Assembly (NCBI GenBank): GCA_017437745.1
Contig: JAFRYI010000003.1
Location: forward strand, 1 to 64,000
Origin: Bacillota bacterium
GTDB taxonomy: Bacteria > Bacillota > Clostridia > Peptostreptococcales > Anaerovoracaceae
Length of the DNA stretch: 64,000 bases
Reading direction: 5' to 3'
Of the stretch, positions 52,747-60,079 are shown in pieces. Every line of letters starts with the position of its first letter. The stretch's first letter is position 1. Made by a program: the position numbers and the translations under genes. Under the pieces are notes generated by a model, which saw only the letters and a program-made list of their open reading frames with translations, searched no databases and was not told where the DNA came from.

Positions 52747-54129
52747 ATGGACATTACGCGTAAACTCATAGATTTCGCTTTAAATACAAAGACAGAAGAC
52801 ATTCCTCCGGAATATATGGACGTGCAGAAACATTCTCTTATGGACGCGCTGGGATGCATAGAGGCCGCTACGACGCAGAATCCCGCGTTCCCGTCTTTCG
52901 TGGCATACGCAAGAGAACACGGCGAGACCGGGCCATGCAAGATCTATTCGACGGATCTGCATGTGCAGCCGGACACCGCGGCTCTTGTAAACGCTGCGCT
53001 TTCGCACTCCATGGACCTTGAGGACACATGCCAGGCCGCTACTCTGCATTCCAACGCGGTAACAACGCCGTCGCTCCTGGCTCTTGCGCAGTACAGGGGC
53101 GGAGTGAGCGGCAAAGAGCTTCTGGCCGCGCTGCTCATAGGCTCGGAGATCGCGTGCCGAGTATCCATTGCTACAGGAGAGGACCTTGCCAAGCACGGAT
53201 GGCACACGCCGCACGTGTTCGGATCTTACGGCGCGGTCCTTGCCGGCTGCAGACTTATGGGATATGACTACGATCAGACTCTCGACGCTCTGGGCTGCAA
53301 CGCCTATGCCGCTACCGGCCTTTCTCAGATGATGAACGACAAGAACTCCCTCATGAGGGCTGTGCGCGACGGCTTCGGAGCAAAGTCCGCGGTCCAGGCC
53401 GTTCTTCTGGCCAAGCACAGACCCCACATAGGTTTCGAAGAGCTGTTTGAAGGAGAAAAAGGCTTCTTCAAGGCTTACTCAAGGGCCGGCTGCGTACCGG
53501 AAAAACTTGTGGAAGGGCTGGGAGAAAAATGGTACGCTTCGGAGCTTGTAATAAAGTTCTGGCCGGCGTGCCTCGGATGCCATACGAGCATCCAGTCCAC
53601 CATAGAGGTGATGAAGGAGAACGATCTGAAGTTCGAAGACATCCTTTCCGTAGACATGAAAGGTTCCGAGTTCATAAGGAGCATAGTCGTGGACCCGCGG
53701 GAGGTCAAGAACAGACCTGTTACAGCCATAAGCGCCAAGTTCAGCATTCCTTACTGCATGGGGCTTGCGGCTAAAAAGGGAAGGGTGGTGCTCTCGGATT
53801 TTCTTCCGGAGAATCTCCCGGATGAAGACATTTACGGATTTGCGGAGAGGGTGAATTTCTCCGTTGAACCGGAGTACGCTCCGCGCATTAAGGCGAATAC
53901 AGTGGACATAACCTACCACACAGCAAAGGGAGACTTCTTCAAACACAAAGAAGCTGCTCTGGGCGATCCGTCCTGCCCGCTTTCCGACGAGCAGTTCCGC
54001 GAAAAGTTCAGAAGCTGCACCGCTCTGTCCGCAAACCGCTACACAGAGGAACAGCAGGAGGATCTGCTGAAGATGCTGGAAAGCGTAGATAAACTGGACG
54101 ACGCAGGAAAGATAGTCGAACTGCTGTAA
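52747..54129 (+). CDS. MmgE/PrpD family protein
   Basis: A 460-residue protein of the MmgE/PrpD family, which includes 2-methylcitrate dehydratase, cis-aconitate decarboxylase and iminodisuccinate epimerase. Typical motifs: HSMDLEDTCQAATLHSNAV, the GWHTPHVFGSYGA segment, and the second domain starting with LGCHTSIQST. Cofactor-free catalysis on a di- or tricarboxylic acid is expected. ATG 52747 has AAGGAG 7 bp upstream; ATG 52741 abuts it and is less likely. It is the last plus-strand gene before the converging UroD-like gene. Confidence 0.88.
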   Translation: MDITRKLIDFALNTKTEDIPPEYMDVQKHSLMDALGCIEAATTQNPAFPSFVAYAREHGETGPCKIYSTDLHVQPDTAALVNAALSHSMDLEDTCQAATLHSNAVTTPSLLALAQYRGGVSGKELLAALLIGSEIACRVSIATGEDLAKHGWHTPHVFGSYGAVLAGCRLMGYDYDQTLDALGCNAYAATGLSQMMNDKNSLMRAVRDGFGAKSAVQAVLLAKHRPHIGFEELFEGEKGFFKAYSRAGCVPEKLVEGLGEKWYASELVIKFWPACLGCHTSIQSTIEVMKENDLKFEDILSVDMKGSEFIRSIVVDPREVKNRPVTAISAKFSIPYCMGLAAKKGRVVLSDFLPENLPDEDIYGFAERVNFSVEPEYAPRIKANTVDITYHTAKGDFFKHKEAALGDPSCPLSDEQFREKFRSCTALSANRYTEEQQEDLLKMLESVDKLDDAGKIVELL

Positions 54130-54161
54130 AGGATCCCAGTCTGTTACATGAAAAGAACAAT

Positions 54162-54190
54162 AAAAGACCCCGCTTCCTGCGGGGCCTTTT
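54162..54190. terminator. Bidirectional terminator between PrpD and UroD genes
   Basis: Arms 54162-54173 and 54179-54190 pair with one mismatch, with A and T runs outside. It ends both converging transcripts. Confidence 0.8.
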
Positions 54191-54209
54191 GATGCTTATT
54201 AAGCGCTTA

Positions 54210-55202
54210 TTATGCGTTCTTTCTGTAAGCGATTCCCTTTGCCTTGAGTTCCTGGCAGACAGTCTGGTAGATCTCCATGCTGCCGCAGCGCTTCGGGCTT
54301 GTCCAGAACATGATGTCCTTATCCTTGAATTCATCAAAGATATTGTCAGCAAATTCTATAGCCTCTTCCTTGGACTTGAGCGGCTTCTTGGGATCCGGGT
54401 TGGTGATGACTTCGAACTTGAACTGGTCACCGTACAGGTTGATCAGCTTTCTCTTGTCGCATATGCCCTGGCCTGCCCAGCTGTCGATGCCGGTGCTGAT
54501 GAGGTTCGGGATAAGGTCTTCGATGAATCCGCAGGAGTGCATCTCAACAAGCAGTCCTACCTTGTGGCACTCGGAAACGAACCTGGTGAGGTGCGGAACG
54601 ATCATCTTCTTGTGTACTTCGGGGGAGAACATTGCGGATCTCTGGGTGCCCCAGTCGTCGTGGATGATGCACCAGTCGGCGTTGAAGTACTTGCGGAATC
54701 TCTGGGCGAAGTCGATGTAGAAATCAGTGAGCGCGGTGAAGAGCTCGTGAATGTCGTCCTCGTAATCTTCCATTATGAGCTCCATCGCTGCTTCTTCAAA
54801 GGAGAGCAGGGAGATGAGTCTCTCGAAATATCCGGTGAATACGGTGAACTCTATGCCGAGGTCTGTGTTGAGGTAGTCTGCGTTCTTCTTGGCTATGCCT
54901 TCCCAGTCGATCTCGTCCAGGTTGGGGAATACCATCTTTTCTTTCCATTCGGATACTTCGTCGAGTATCGGAGCAAGGCTTATGGATCCTCCCGCGCCGG
55001 GTTCGTACTTCCACTCGATACCGAACCAGCCCATGCCGCCGCCCTTGGCTGCGTTATCGAAGGGCTCCTGCTGCTTAACGAAAGCTCTTGCTACGTATTC
55101 GCAGATCTCTTCCGGCTGGAAGGACTTCTTGTCTGTTCCTACGGGCTTCCACTCATAGTTCTTTCCTTCGAAGAATGCGTGTAAGTTTTCCTTGGGTGTC
55201 AT
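54210..55202 (-). CDS. UroD/MtaA-family methyltransferase-like protein
   Basis: A 330-residue barrel protein of the uroporphyrinogen decarboxylase superfamily. His222-x-Cys224 with Cys306 matches the zinc site (HxC...C) of MtaA/MtbA-type methyltransferases, which move methyl groups between corrinoid proteins and a thiol or tetrahydropterin. True HemE lacks this zinc site. It lies 18 bp downstream of a RACo-like activator gene on the same strand, supporting a corrinoid link, yet no corrinoid protein is nearby. Ribosome site GAGAG is moderate. Not a heme biosynthesis gene by context. Confidence 0.82.
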   Translation of the reverse strand: MTPKENLHAFFEGKNYEWKPVGTDKKSFQPEEICEYVARAFVKQQEPFDNAAKGGGMGWFGIEWKYEPGAGGSISLAPILDEVSEWKEKMVFPNLDEIDWEGIAKKNADYLNTDLGIEFTVFTGYFERLISLLSFEEAAMELIMEDYEDDIHELFTALTDFYIDFAQRFRKYFNADWCIIHDDWGTQRSAMFSPEVHKKMIVPHLTRFVSECHKVGLLVEMHSCGFIEDLIPNLISTGIDSWAGQGICDKRKLINLYGDQFKFEVITNPDPKKPLKSKEEAIEFADNIFDEFKDKDIMFWTSPKRCGSMEIYQTVCQELKAKGIAYRKNA

Positions 55203-55220
55203 TTTTCTCTCCTCTAAATA

Positions 55221-56642
55221 TTACTCAAAAAACATTGATTCCATATACAGATCCGAAAATTCGGGTTGCTGTGCAAGGTTTATGCATTCGGTCTCTACCG
55301 AAGATGGCTCGTACTTCTTGTCGGCGCCCAATAATAACATTATAGCACCCGAAAGGGCCGCGTTGCCGATGACTTTTGCGTTATCCTGCATTTCTTTCGG
55401 GAAAACGCCTACTTTTACGGCGTTCTCCAGCTTTATGTACGATCCGAAGCCGCCGGCTATGTATAAAGTCTTTATGTCTTCTGGTTTAAGACCCTCGCGG
55501 CTCAGGAGGGTGCGGATGCCTCCGCAGATCGCGGCCTTCGCGAGCTGCACCTGACGGACGTCCTTCGGCTGCAGTACCACTCCCGGAGCGAACTCGTAGG
55601 GATCCGGCATGGCGCCGGTCTCGTCTATCTCCTCCAGCTCCAGCAGCGTGGCTATGGCGTCCATTATTCCGCTTCCGCAGATGTGCGACGGTTCGGAGTT
55701 TCCTATCACGGAATACTTTACCTGTCCGTCCTCCAGCCATATGTGGTCTATCGCTCCGTCCGCGGCAGGTCCGCCGCAGCTGATCCCGGTGCCTTCGAAC
55801 GCGGGACCGCAGGCCGTAGCGCAGCAGGTGAGCTTTCCGTTGTCGAAAAGAGCGATCTCTCCGTTGGTGCCCAGATCTACAAGGACCGCGGCTTCGTCTT
55901 TTGTTATGAGTCCGCTGGCTGTTATCGCCGTATATATGTCCGCGCCTACGAACGCTCCGAAACACGGAGGCAGGTACGCGCCGTTCTCTTCGAACCCGAA
56001 CAGGCAGTCCGCTATGAAAGGCGTGAAGGCGAGGGAAGTCGGCATGCGCCCGGTGTACAGGTAGAGCATGGTTGTGTTGCCTGTAACGACCGTCTTCTTT
56101 ATGTCGTCTTCCGTAAGGCCGTGCATCTTCAGCGCGTGTTCCTTAAGGTCGCTGATGGTCTCTTTTATGAGTCCCTGCAGGACCGGAAGCTTTTCTTTTT
56201 CCAGGCAGGCCTGGATCCTTCCTATTACGTCCGCGGAGAGGAGCCTCTGAGGGTTCTCCCTGGACACGGCGTTCAGCAGCTCGCCGGTCTTAAGATCCAC
56301 GATCCGCAGGACTACGGTGGTGGTGCCTATGTCCACGGCTATTCCGTAGCCTTCCCGCGGGGAGATGCTGTAGTCCGGCATGGTGCCGTCCGTCTTGATC
56401 TTGCTGAGGATCTTCTTTTCAGGAAGGTAGAGCTCGCCGCCTTCTTCTATGTGCTCCTGGCAGCAAAGCACTTTTCTCCCTTTCAGGAATCCGCTGCACT
56501 TTCCACAGGTGCCGTTGCCCCCGCAGGGAGTGGCCGGCATCAGTCCGTTGGCTTCCAGAAGTTCGGCCAGCTTAACCTTTCCGGAGAACCTGATCTCCGT
56601 TAAAGTGTTCTGTGAATAGACTTTTAATACTTTCTCTTCCAT
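55221..56642 (-). CDS. RACo/RamA-type corrinoid protein reductive activator
   Basis: A 473-residue ASKHA-fold protein (DUF4445 type). The N-terminal [2Fe-2S] ferredoxin domain has Cys40, Cys46, Cys49 and a Cys at 60/61. The actin-like ATPase part shows DIGTTTVVL near 100 and a late AGGFGSYIKLENA segment. Members use ATP to reduce inactive Co(II) corrinoid proteins to Co(I). It is shorter than acetogen RACo (about 600), as the middle linker is reduced. ATG 56642 has no clear Shine-Dalgarno sequence and lies only 8 bases after a -10-like box. The partner is a UroD-like methyltransferase. Confidence 0.87.
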   Translation of the reverse strand: MEEKVLKVYSQNTLTEIRFSGKVKLAELLEANGLMPATPCGGNGTCGKCSGFLKGRKVLCCQEHIEEGGELYLPEKKILSKIKTDGTMPDYSISPREGYGIAVDIGTTTVVLRIVDLKTGELLNAVSRENPQRLLSADVIGRIQACLEKEKLPVLQGLIKETISDLKEHALKMHGLTEDDIKKTVVTGNTTMLYLYTGRMPTSLAFTPFIADCLFGFEENGAYLPPCFGAFVGADIYTAITASGLITKDEAAVLVDLGTNGEIALFDNGKLTCCATACGPAFEGTGISCGGPAADGAIDHIWLEDGQVKYSVIGNSEPSHICGSGIMDAIATLLELEEIDETGAMPDPYEFAPGVVLQPKDVRQVQLAKAAICGGIRTLLSREGLKPEDIKTLYIAGGFGSYIKLENAVKVGVFPKEMQDNAKVIGNAALSGAIMLLLGADKKYEPSSVETECINLAQQPEFSDLYMESMFFE

Positions 56643-56678
56643 CCTGATATATTATACAACCCTGATATATTATACAAC
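56643..56678 (-). promoter_or_regulatory. Tandem 18-bp repeat carrying two -10 boxes for the RACo operon
   Basis: CCTGATATATTATACAAC is repeated exactly at 56643-56660 and 56661-56678. On the minus strand each copy carries TATAAT (56656-56651 and 56674-56669). The near copy would yield an almost leaderless transcript. Confidence 0.55.
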
Positions 56679-56730
56679 GCGCTGAAACGGCATTCATTTT
56701 GCAAGGCTACAATAAAATCGGCGATTATTT

Positions 56731-56779
56731 GTCAACTGGTTTGTAAAAAAATGTGATTTTTTTGAACAAAACAGTTCAC
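56731..56779. promoter_or_regulatory. Candidate operator for the AraC/PocR regulator
   Basis: GTCAACTGGTTTGT (56731-56744) and ACAAAACAGTTCAC (56766-56779) are inverted copies matching at 12 of 14 positions, 21 bp apart. The outer pair TTGCAAGG (56699-56706) and CCTTGCAA (56806-56813) is also exact. They lie between the two divergent genes. Confidence 0.5.
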
Positions 56780-56803
56780 AATTAAAACAATTTGTGTTAT
56801 ATT
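56775..56803 (+). promoter_or_regulatory. Probable promoter of the AraC-type regulator
   Basis: TTCACA (56775-56780) and TATATT (56798-56803), 17 bp apart; the -35 box overlaps the operator half-site, fitting autoregulation. Confidence 0.5.
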
Positions 56804-56855
56804 TACCTTGCAAGTTAATTTTACCAAAAGTATTCAGTCTTATCAAGGAGACCAC

Positions 56856-57749
56856 TTGGCACAAGAGCACGTCATCGACATCGAACTTGCCGAAAGCTGC
56901 GTCCAGGCTTTCGCTACCGCAAGCGGAATGGGATGCGAACTCTGCGGCCCCGAAGGAAACGTTACCGCGGCAAGCGGATACAGCTGCGACGCGTGCAGCG
57001 TATGCTCCGGAACAGGCATCTCCAGACAAGACTGTAAGCGTCTCCACAGTTTTACGGCAAAAGCCTCCGAGCGCGAGGACGGAAAGTACCTTTACGAATG
57101 TCCTATGGGTCTTTCCTGCATAACCTCCGCGGTCCTGGATAAGAACGGACAGCTCTGCAGGCTCACCGCCGGGCCCTTCATCATGGAAGAGCTTCAGGAT
57201 TTCAGGGATTACGACCTGACAGGCGTAATGGGACTGGATCCAAAGACTGCAGACGAGGTGATGGCTCGCATGGGGCAGATCCCCTATGTCGAACCTCATC
57301 AGGTCAACGCATTTTCCCAGCTTCTGGTCTACTCCGCGGCCTTCCTGAGCGAAGTAGACCGGAAGAACGAGGACTATCTTGCCCGCATAGAGGAGGGCAC
57401 GGTAAGCGCCTGGGCCAAAGCGAACAGGATAGACCCCGAGATGATGGTAAAACTTGTCAACGGCTACATAGAAGAAAACTACGCGAAAGACATTTCGCTT
57501 CTTGACATAGCAAAGCACGCCGGGATGACCACATCCTACCTGTGCCGCCTCTATAAAAGGCAGTGCAGCACCACCGTTAACGCCTACCTTACGCAGGTAA
57601 GGATAGAAAAAAGCAAGGCGATGCTGTCGGCGGGAGTGCCGATAGCCGAGACCGCCAAACGCTGCGGGTTCTCGGACCAGAGCTACTTCACCAAGGTCTT
57701 CAGGCAGGTGGAGGGCACCACGCCGCTGAGATATAAAAAACGTTCCTGA
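56856..57749 (+). CDS. AraC-family regulator with PocR-like sensor domain
   Basis: A 297-residue regulator. The N-terminal half has a Cys-rich PocR-type pattern: GMGCELCGPEG, CDACSVC, CKRLH and CPMGLSCI, which in relatives senses small metabolites and may bind metal. The C-terminal third (about 200-297) is a double helix-turn-helix AraC domain ending with FRQVEGTTPLRYKK. TTG 56856 follows AAGGAG by 5 bp and is the best start. It diverges from the RACo/UroD genes and probably activates them. PocR in Salmonella responds to 1,2-propanediol; the ligand here is unknown. Confidence 0.85.
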   Translation: MAQEHVIDIELAESCVQAFATASGMGCELCGPEGNVTAASGYSCDACSVCSGTGISRQDCKRLHSFTAKASEREDGKYLYECPMGLSCITSAVLDKNGQLCRLTAGPFIMEELQDFRDYDLTGVMGLDPKTADEVMARMGQIPYVEPHQVNAFSQLLVYSAAFLSEVDRKNEDYLARIEEGTVSAWAKANRIDPEMMVKLVNGYIEENYAKDISLLDIAKHAGMTTSYLCRLYKRQCSTTVNAYLTQVRIEKSKAMLSAGVPIAETAKRCGFSDQSYFTKVFRQVEGTTPLRYKKRS

Positions 57750-57784
57750 AAACTAGTTCTTTATAATACTTTCTGTGCAGGATG

Positions 57785-57832
57785 CTGCCGCGCAGACTCT
57801 CCCACCCGAGTCTACCGGCAGTATTCTTTTTA
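57785..57832 (+). terminator. Terminator of the AraC gene
   Basis: CTGCCG/CGGCAG outer and AGACTC/GAGTCT inner arms, then a T-rich run. Confidence 0.75.
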
Positions 57833-57891
57833 CGGATCTGAGCACCGCCTGTGCTTCATAAATATAAAGAATACGGCTGCGTGCCCGGCCG

Positions 57892-57918
57892 TTAGCACTC
57901 TGCGCCTGAGAGTGCTAA
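57892..57918. promoter_or_regulatory. CIRCE element (HrcA operator)
   Basis: TTAGCACTC, nine bases, GAGTGCTAA: an exact match to the CIRCE consensus, 92 bp before the Hsp20 gene. It indicates HrcA repression relieved by heat or misfolding stress. Confidence 0.93.
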
Positions 57919-58010
57919 AATTCATATTTGCTTCACAATTGCGTAAAAAAAGCGACACAATGGGGCGGTATCCTTTAATCGAAAAAAAGAAAACGAAGGA
58001 GGCAACAGAA

Positions 58011-58394
58011 ATGTTCGAACTTACACCTTACGCACGCAGATACATGAGAAGCTATAACCCGTTCCCGGAGTTCCGCACGGACATAACCGAAAAGGACGGG
58101 AACTACATCCTGGAGGCGGACCTTCCGGGCTTCAAGAAGGAAGACATCCACATCGACCTTAAGGACGAGACCATGGTGATCACCGCCACCAGAAACAATG
58201 AGCACGAGGAAAAGGACAGCGAGGGCAAGGTCATCCGTTCCGAGAGAAGCTACGGCAGCTACAGCAGAAGCTTCGACATCAGCGGAGTGGACGCGGAGAA
58301 GATATCCGCAAGCTACACGGACGGAGTCCTGAAGCTGACGATGCCCAAGAGGCAGCCGGAAGAACCTCAGGTCAAGAGACTGGAGATAAAGTAA
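58011..58394 (+). CDS. Hsp20/alpha-crystallin small heat shock protein
   Basis: A 127-residue ATP-independent chaperone. The alpha-crystallin domain covers about residues 20-120, with the ADLPGFKKEDI start and the late GVLKLTMPK (the GxL motif). The C-terminal VKRLEIK is typical, though a short IxI motif is replaced by LEI. AAGGAGG precedes ATG 58011. A perfect CIRCE element lies upstream, unusual for hsp20 genes, which in Bacillus are often controlled otherwise. Confidence 0.95.
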   Translation: MFELTPYARRYMRSYNPFPEFRTDITEKDGNYILEADLPGFKKEDIHIDLKDETMVITATRNNEHEEKDSEGKVIRSERSYGSYSRSFDISGVDAEKISASYTDGVLKLTMPKRQPEEPQVKRLEIK

Positions 58395-58426
58395 CAGCAA
58401 CTCGAAAGCTGAATATCGCGGCTTAG

Positions 58427-58456
58427 GGCCGGGGCCGAATGCTCCGGCCTTTTTTT
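58427..58456 (+). terminator. Terminator of hsp20
   Basis: GGCCGGGGC (58427-58435) pairs with GCTCCGGCC (58441-58449), then seven T. Confidence 0.85.
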
Positions 58457-58576
58457 AAAAAAAGGTCCCCCGGAGGTCCGCGGTATGATATAATAATCCA
58501 TAAGGCTGAACGCCATATGAAAAGTCAGATAGTTGTTTCACGGTAACGGATCATTAAGATCAAAAGGAGGAATCAA

Positions 58577-59470
58577 ATGCCGGACGCTGGAACCATAATC
58601 GGAATAGTAGTAGCAGTAATAGTCGTAATATTCCTGATCAGATGCATCGTAATAGTACCGCAGGCTTACGCTTACATAGTGGAGCTGCTCGGTAAGTACA
58701 AGAGCACATGGGGCGCAGGCCCGCACTTCAGGATCCCCATCTTCTACAAGATAAAGAAGAGAGTATCCCTTAAGGAGCAGGTAGCGGACTTCGAGCCGCA
58801 GCCCGTTATCACAAAGGATAACGTAACCATGCGCGTAGACTCCGTAGTATTCTTCTACATCTTCGACCCCAAGGCCTTCGCCTACGGCGTAGAAAGACCG
58901 CTGGCAGCCATAGAGAACCTCTCCGCTACGACCCTTCGTAACATAATCGGTTCCATGACTCTCGATGAAACTCTCACCAGCCGCGACGCCATCAACGCGC
59001 GCATAACCGCCATTCTGGACGAAGCCACCGACAAGTGGGGCATCAAGGTAAGCCGTGTAGAGGTAAAGAACATAGAGCCGCCCAAGAGCATCCAGGACGC
59101 GATGGAAAAGCAGATGAAGGCGGAGCGTGAAAAGAGAGAAGCGATCCTTACCGCGGAAGGTAAGAAGCAGTCCGCGATCACCATGGCCGAAGGTGAAAAG
59201 CAGGCAGCCATCCTGCACGCCGAAGCTGTCAAGGAGCAGCGCATAAAGGAAGCCGAAGGTGAAGCCGAAGCTCTGCTCGCGGTACAGCGCGCCAAGGCCG
59301 AATCCATAAGGCTGATCAACGAAGCGGATCCGGGCGAAGGCTACATCAAGCTCAAGTCCTTCGAGACCGCGGAGGCCATGGCGGACGGCCAGGCCACCAA
59401 GATCATAGTTCCCTCGGACATCGCCAACCTGGCAGGTACCATCGCGGCACTCAAAGAAAGCGCTAAGTAG
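58577..59470 (+). CDS. SPFH/band 7 (stomatin-like) membrane protein
   Basis: A 297-residue protein with one N-terminal membrane helix (about 6-25) and an SPFH domain of the QmcA/stomatin subgroup: IVPQAYAYIVELLGKY, the VRVDSVVFFYIFD-like segment and VSRVEVKNIEPP. A long Glu/Ala/Lys coiled coil follows (about 175-255). It should oligomerise into membrane microdomain rings. AAAGGAGG precedes ATG 58577. The usual NfeD partner is absent; a small protein gene follows after 2 bp. Confidence 0.93.
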   Translation: MPDAGTIIGIVVAVIVVIFLIRCIVIVPQAYAYIVELLGKYKSTWGAGPHFRIPIFYKIKKRVSLKEQVADFEPQPVITKDNVTMRVDSVVFFYIFDPKAFAYGVERPLAAIENLSATTLRNIIGSMTLDETLTSRDAINARITAILDEATDKWGIKVSRVEVKNIEPPKSIQDAMEKQMKAEREKREAILTAEGKKQSAITMAEGEKQAAILHAEAVKEQRIKEAEGEAEALLAVQRAKAESIRLINEADPGEGYIKLKSFETAEAMADGQATKIIVPSDIANLAGTIAALKESAK

Positions 59471-59472
59471 CC

Positions 59473-59976
59473 ATGATGGAAGGAGTAAGCATAGCATTCG
59501 GGATAATATGGATAATCATAGTGGTGTCCATAATATCCAGGATCGCCAAGGGGGCGTCCAACGTCAATAAGGCGCAGCAGCAGACCCGGGCCAGACTGCA
59601 GCAGCAGTTCGGCGCGTCCGCGCAGCAGCAGGACCGCCAGGTCTACGACGCGCAGCAACAGAATCTGGACCGCATCAGGAGGCTGGATCAGAGCAGAACT
59701 GCCGGAAGAGCACAGTCTGGCAGCTACTCTCAGTCCTCGCAGTACAACCGCGCCTACGGTTCCAAGCCCGTGGATGTCAAGACGTCCAGCGTGCTTCTGG
59801 AGGACCGCAGGAACGACTGGCTTGCCCAGCAGCTCCGCGAGGAAGCAGCTTCCAAAAGGCGCTTCAGCTCGGATCTGGGAGCCTCCCACGAGGCGGAGTG
59901 CGCGGCCGACGACCTGAGGCGCGACCACAGAAAGCGCCATAACACCACAGGCATCAGCAGAAGTACCTTCAGGTAA
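59473..59976 (+). CDS. Small membrane-anchored Gln-rich protein, SPFH partner
   Basis: I do not recognise a family. The 167-residue product has one N-terminal hydrophobic helix (about 4-24: IAFGIIWIIIVVSIISRIA), then a hydrophilic, Gln/Arg/Ser-rich region, likely helical and partly disordered, with two Cys-poor stretches and a His-rich end (DHRKRHNTT). The gene begins 2 bp after the SPFH stop with an internal GGA site, so translation is coupled and a shared complex is likely. It may stand in for NfeD; this is inference only. Confidence 0.65.
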   Translation: MMEGVSIAFGIIWIIIVVSIISRIAKGASNVNKAQQQTRARLQQQFGASAQQQDRQVYDAQQQNLDRIRRLDQSRTAGRAQSGSYSQSSQYNRAYGSKPVDVKTSSVLLEDRRNDWLAQQLREEAASKRRFSSDLGASHEAECAADDLRRDHRKRHNTTGISRSTFR

Positions 59977-60022
59977 GAAGATACGACGCAAAAAAGTTGC
60001 AGACGCAACAAAACAGTGATAG

Positions 60023-60054
60023 AATACCCCTGACATAAGTCGGGGGTATTTTTT
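60023..60054 (+). terminator. Terminator of the SPFH operon
   Basis: AATACCCC (60023-60030) pairs with GGGGTATT (60043-60050) followed by T. Confidence 0.8.
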
Positions 60055-60079
60055 ATCCCGGAAGAGGAGATGGCCTTCA

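Noticed and set aside
54210..55202. HemE uroporphyrinogen decarboxylase
   Set aside because: The HxC...C zinc set and pairing with a RACo-like gene fit the methyltransferase branch; no other heme synthesis genes adjoin.
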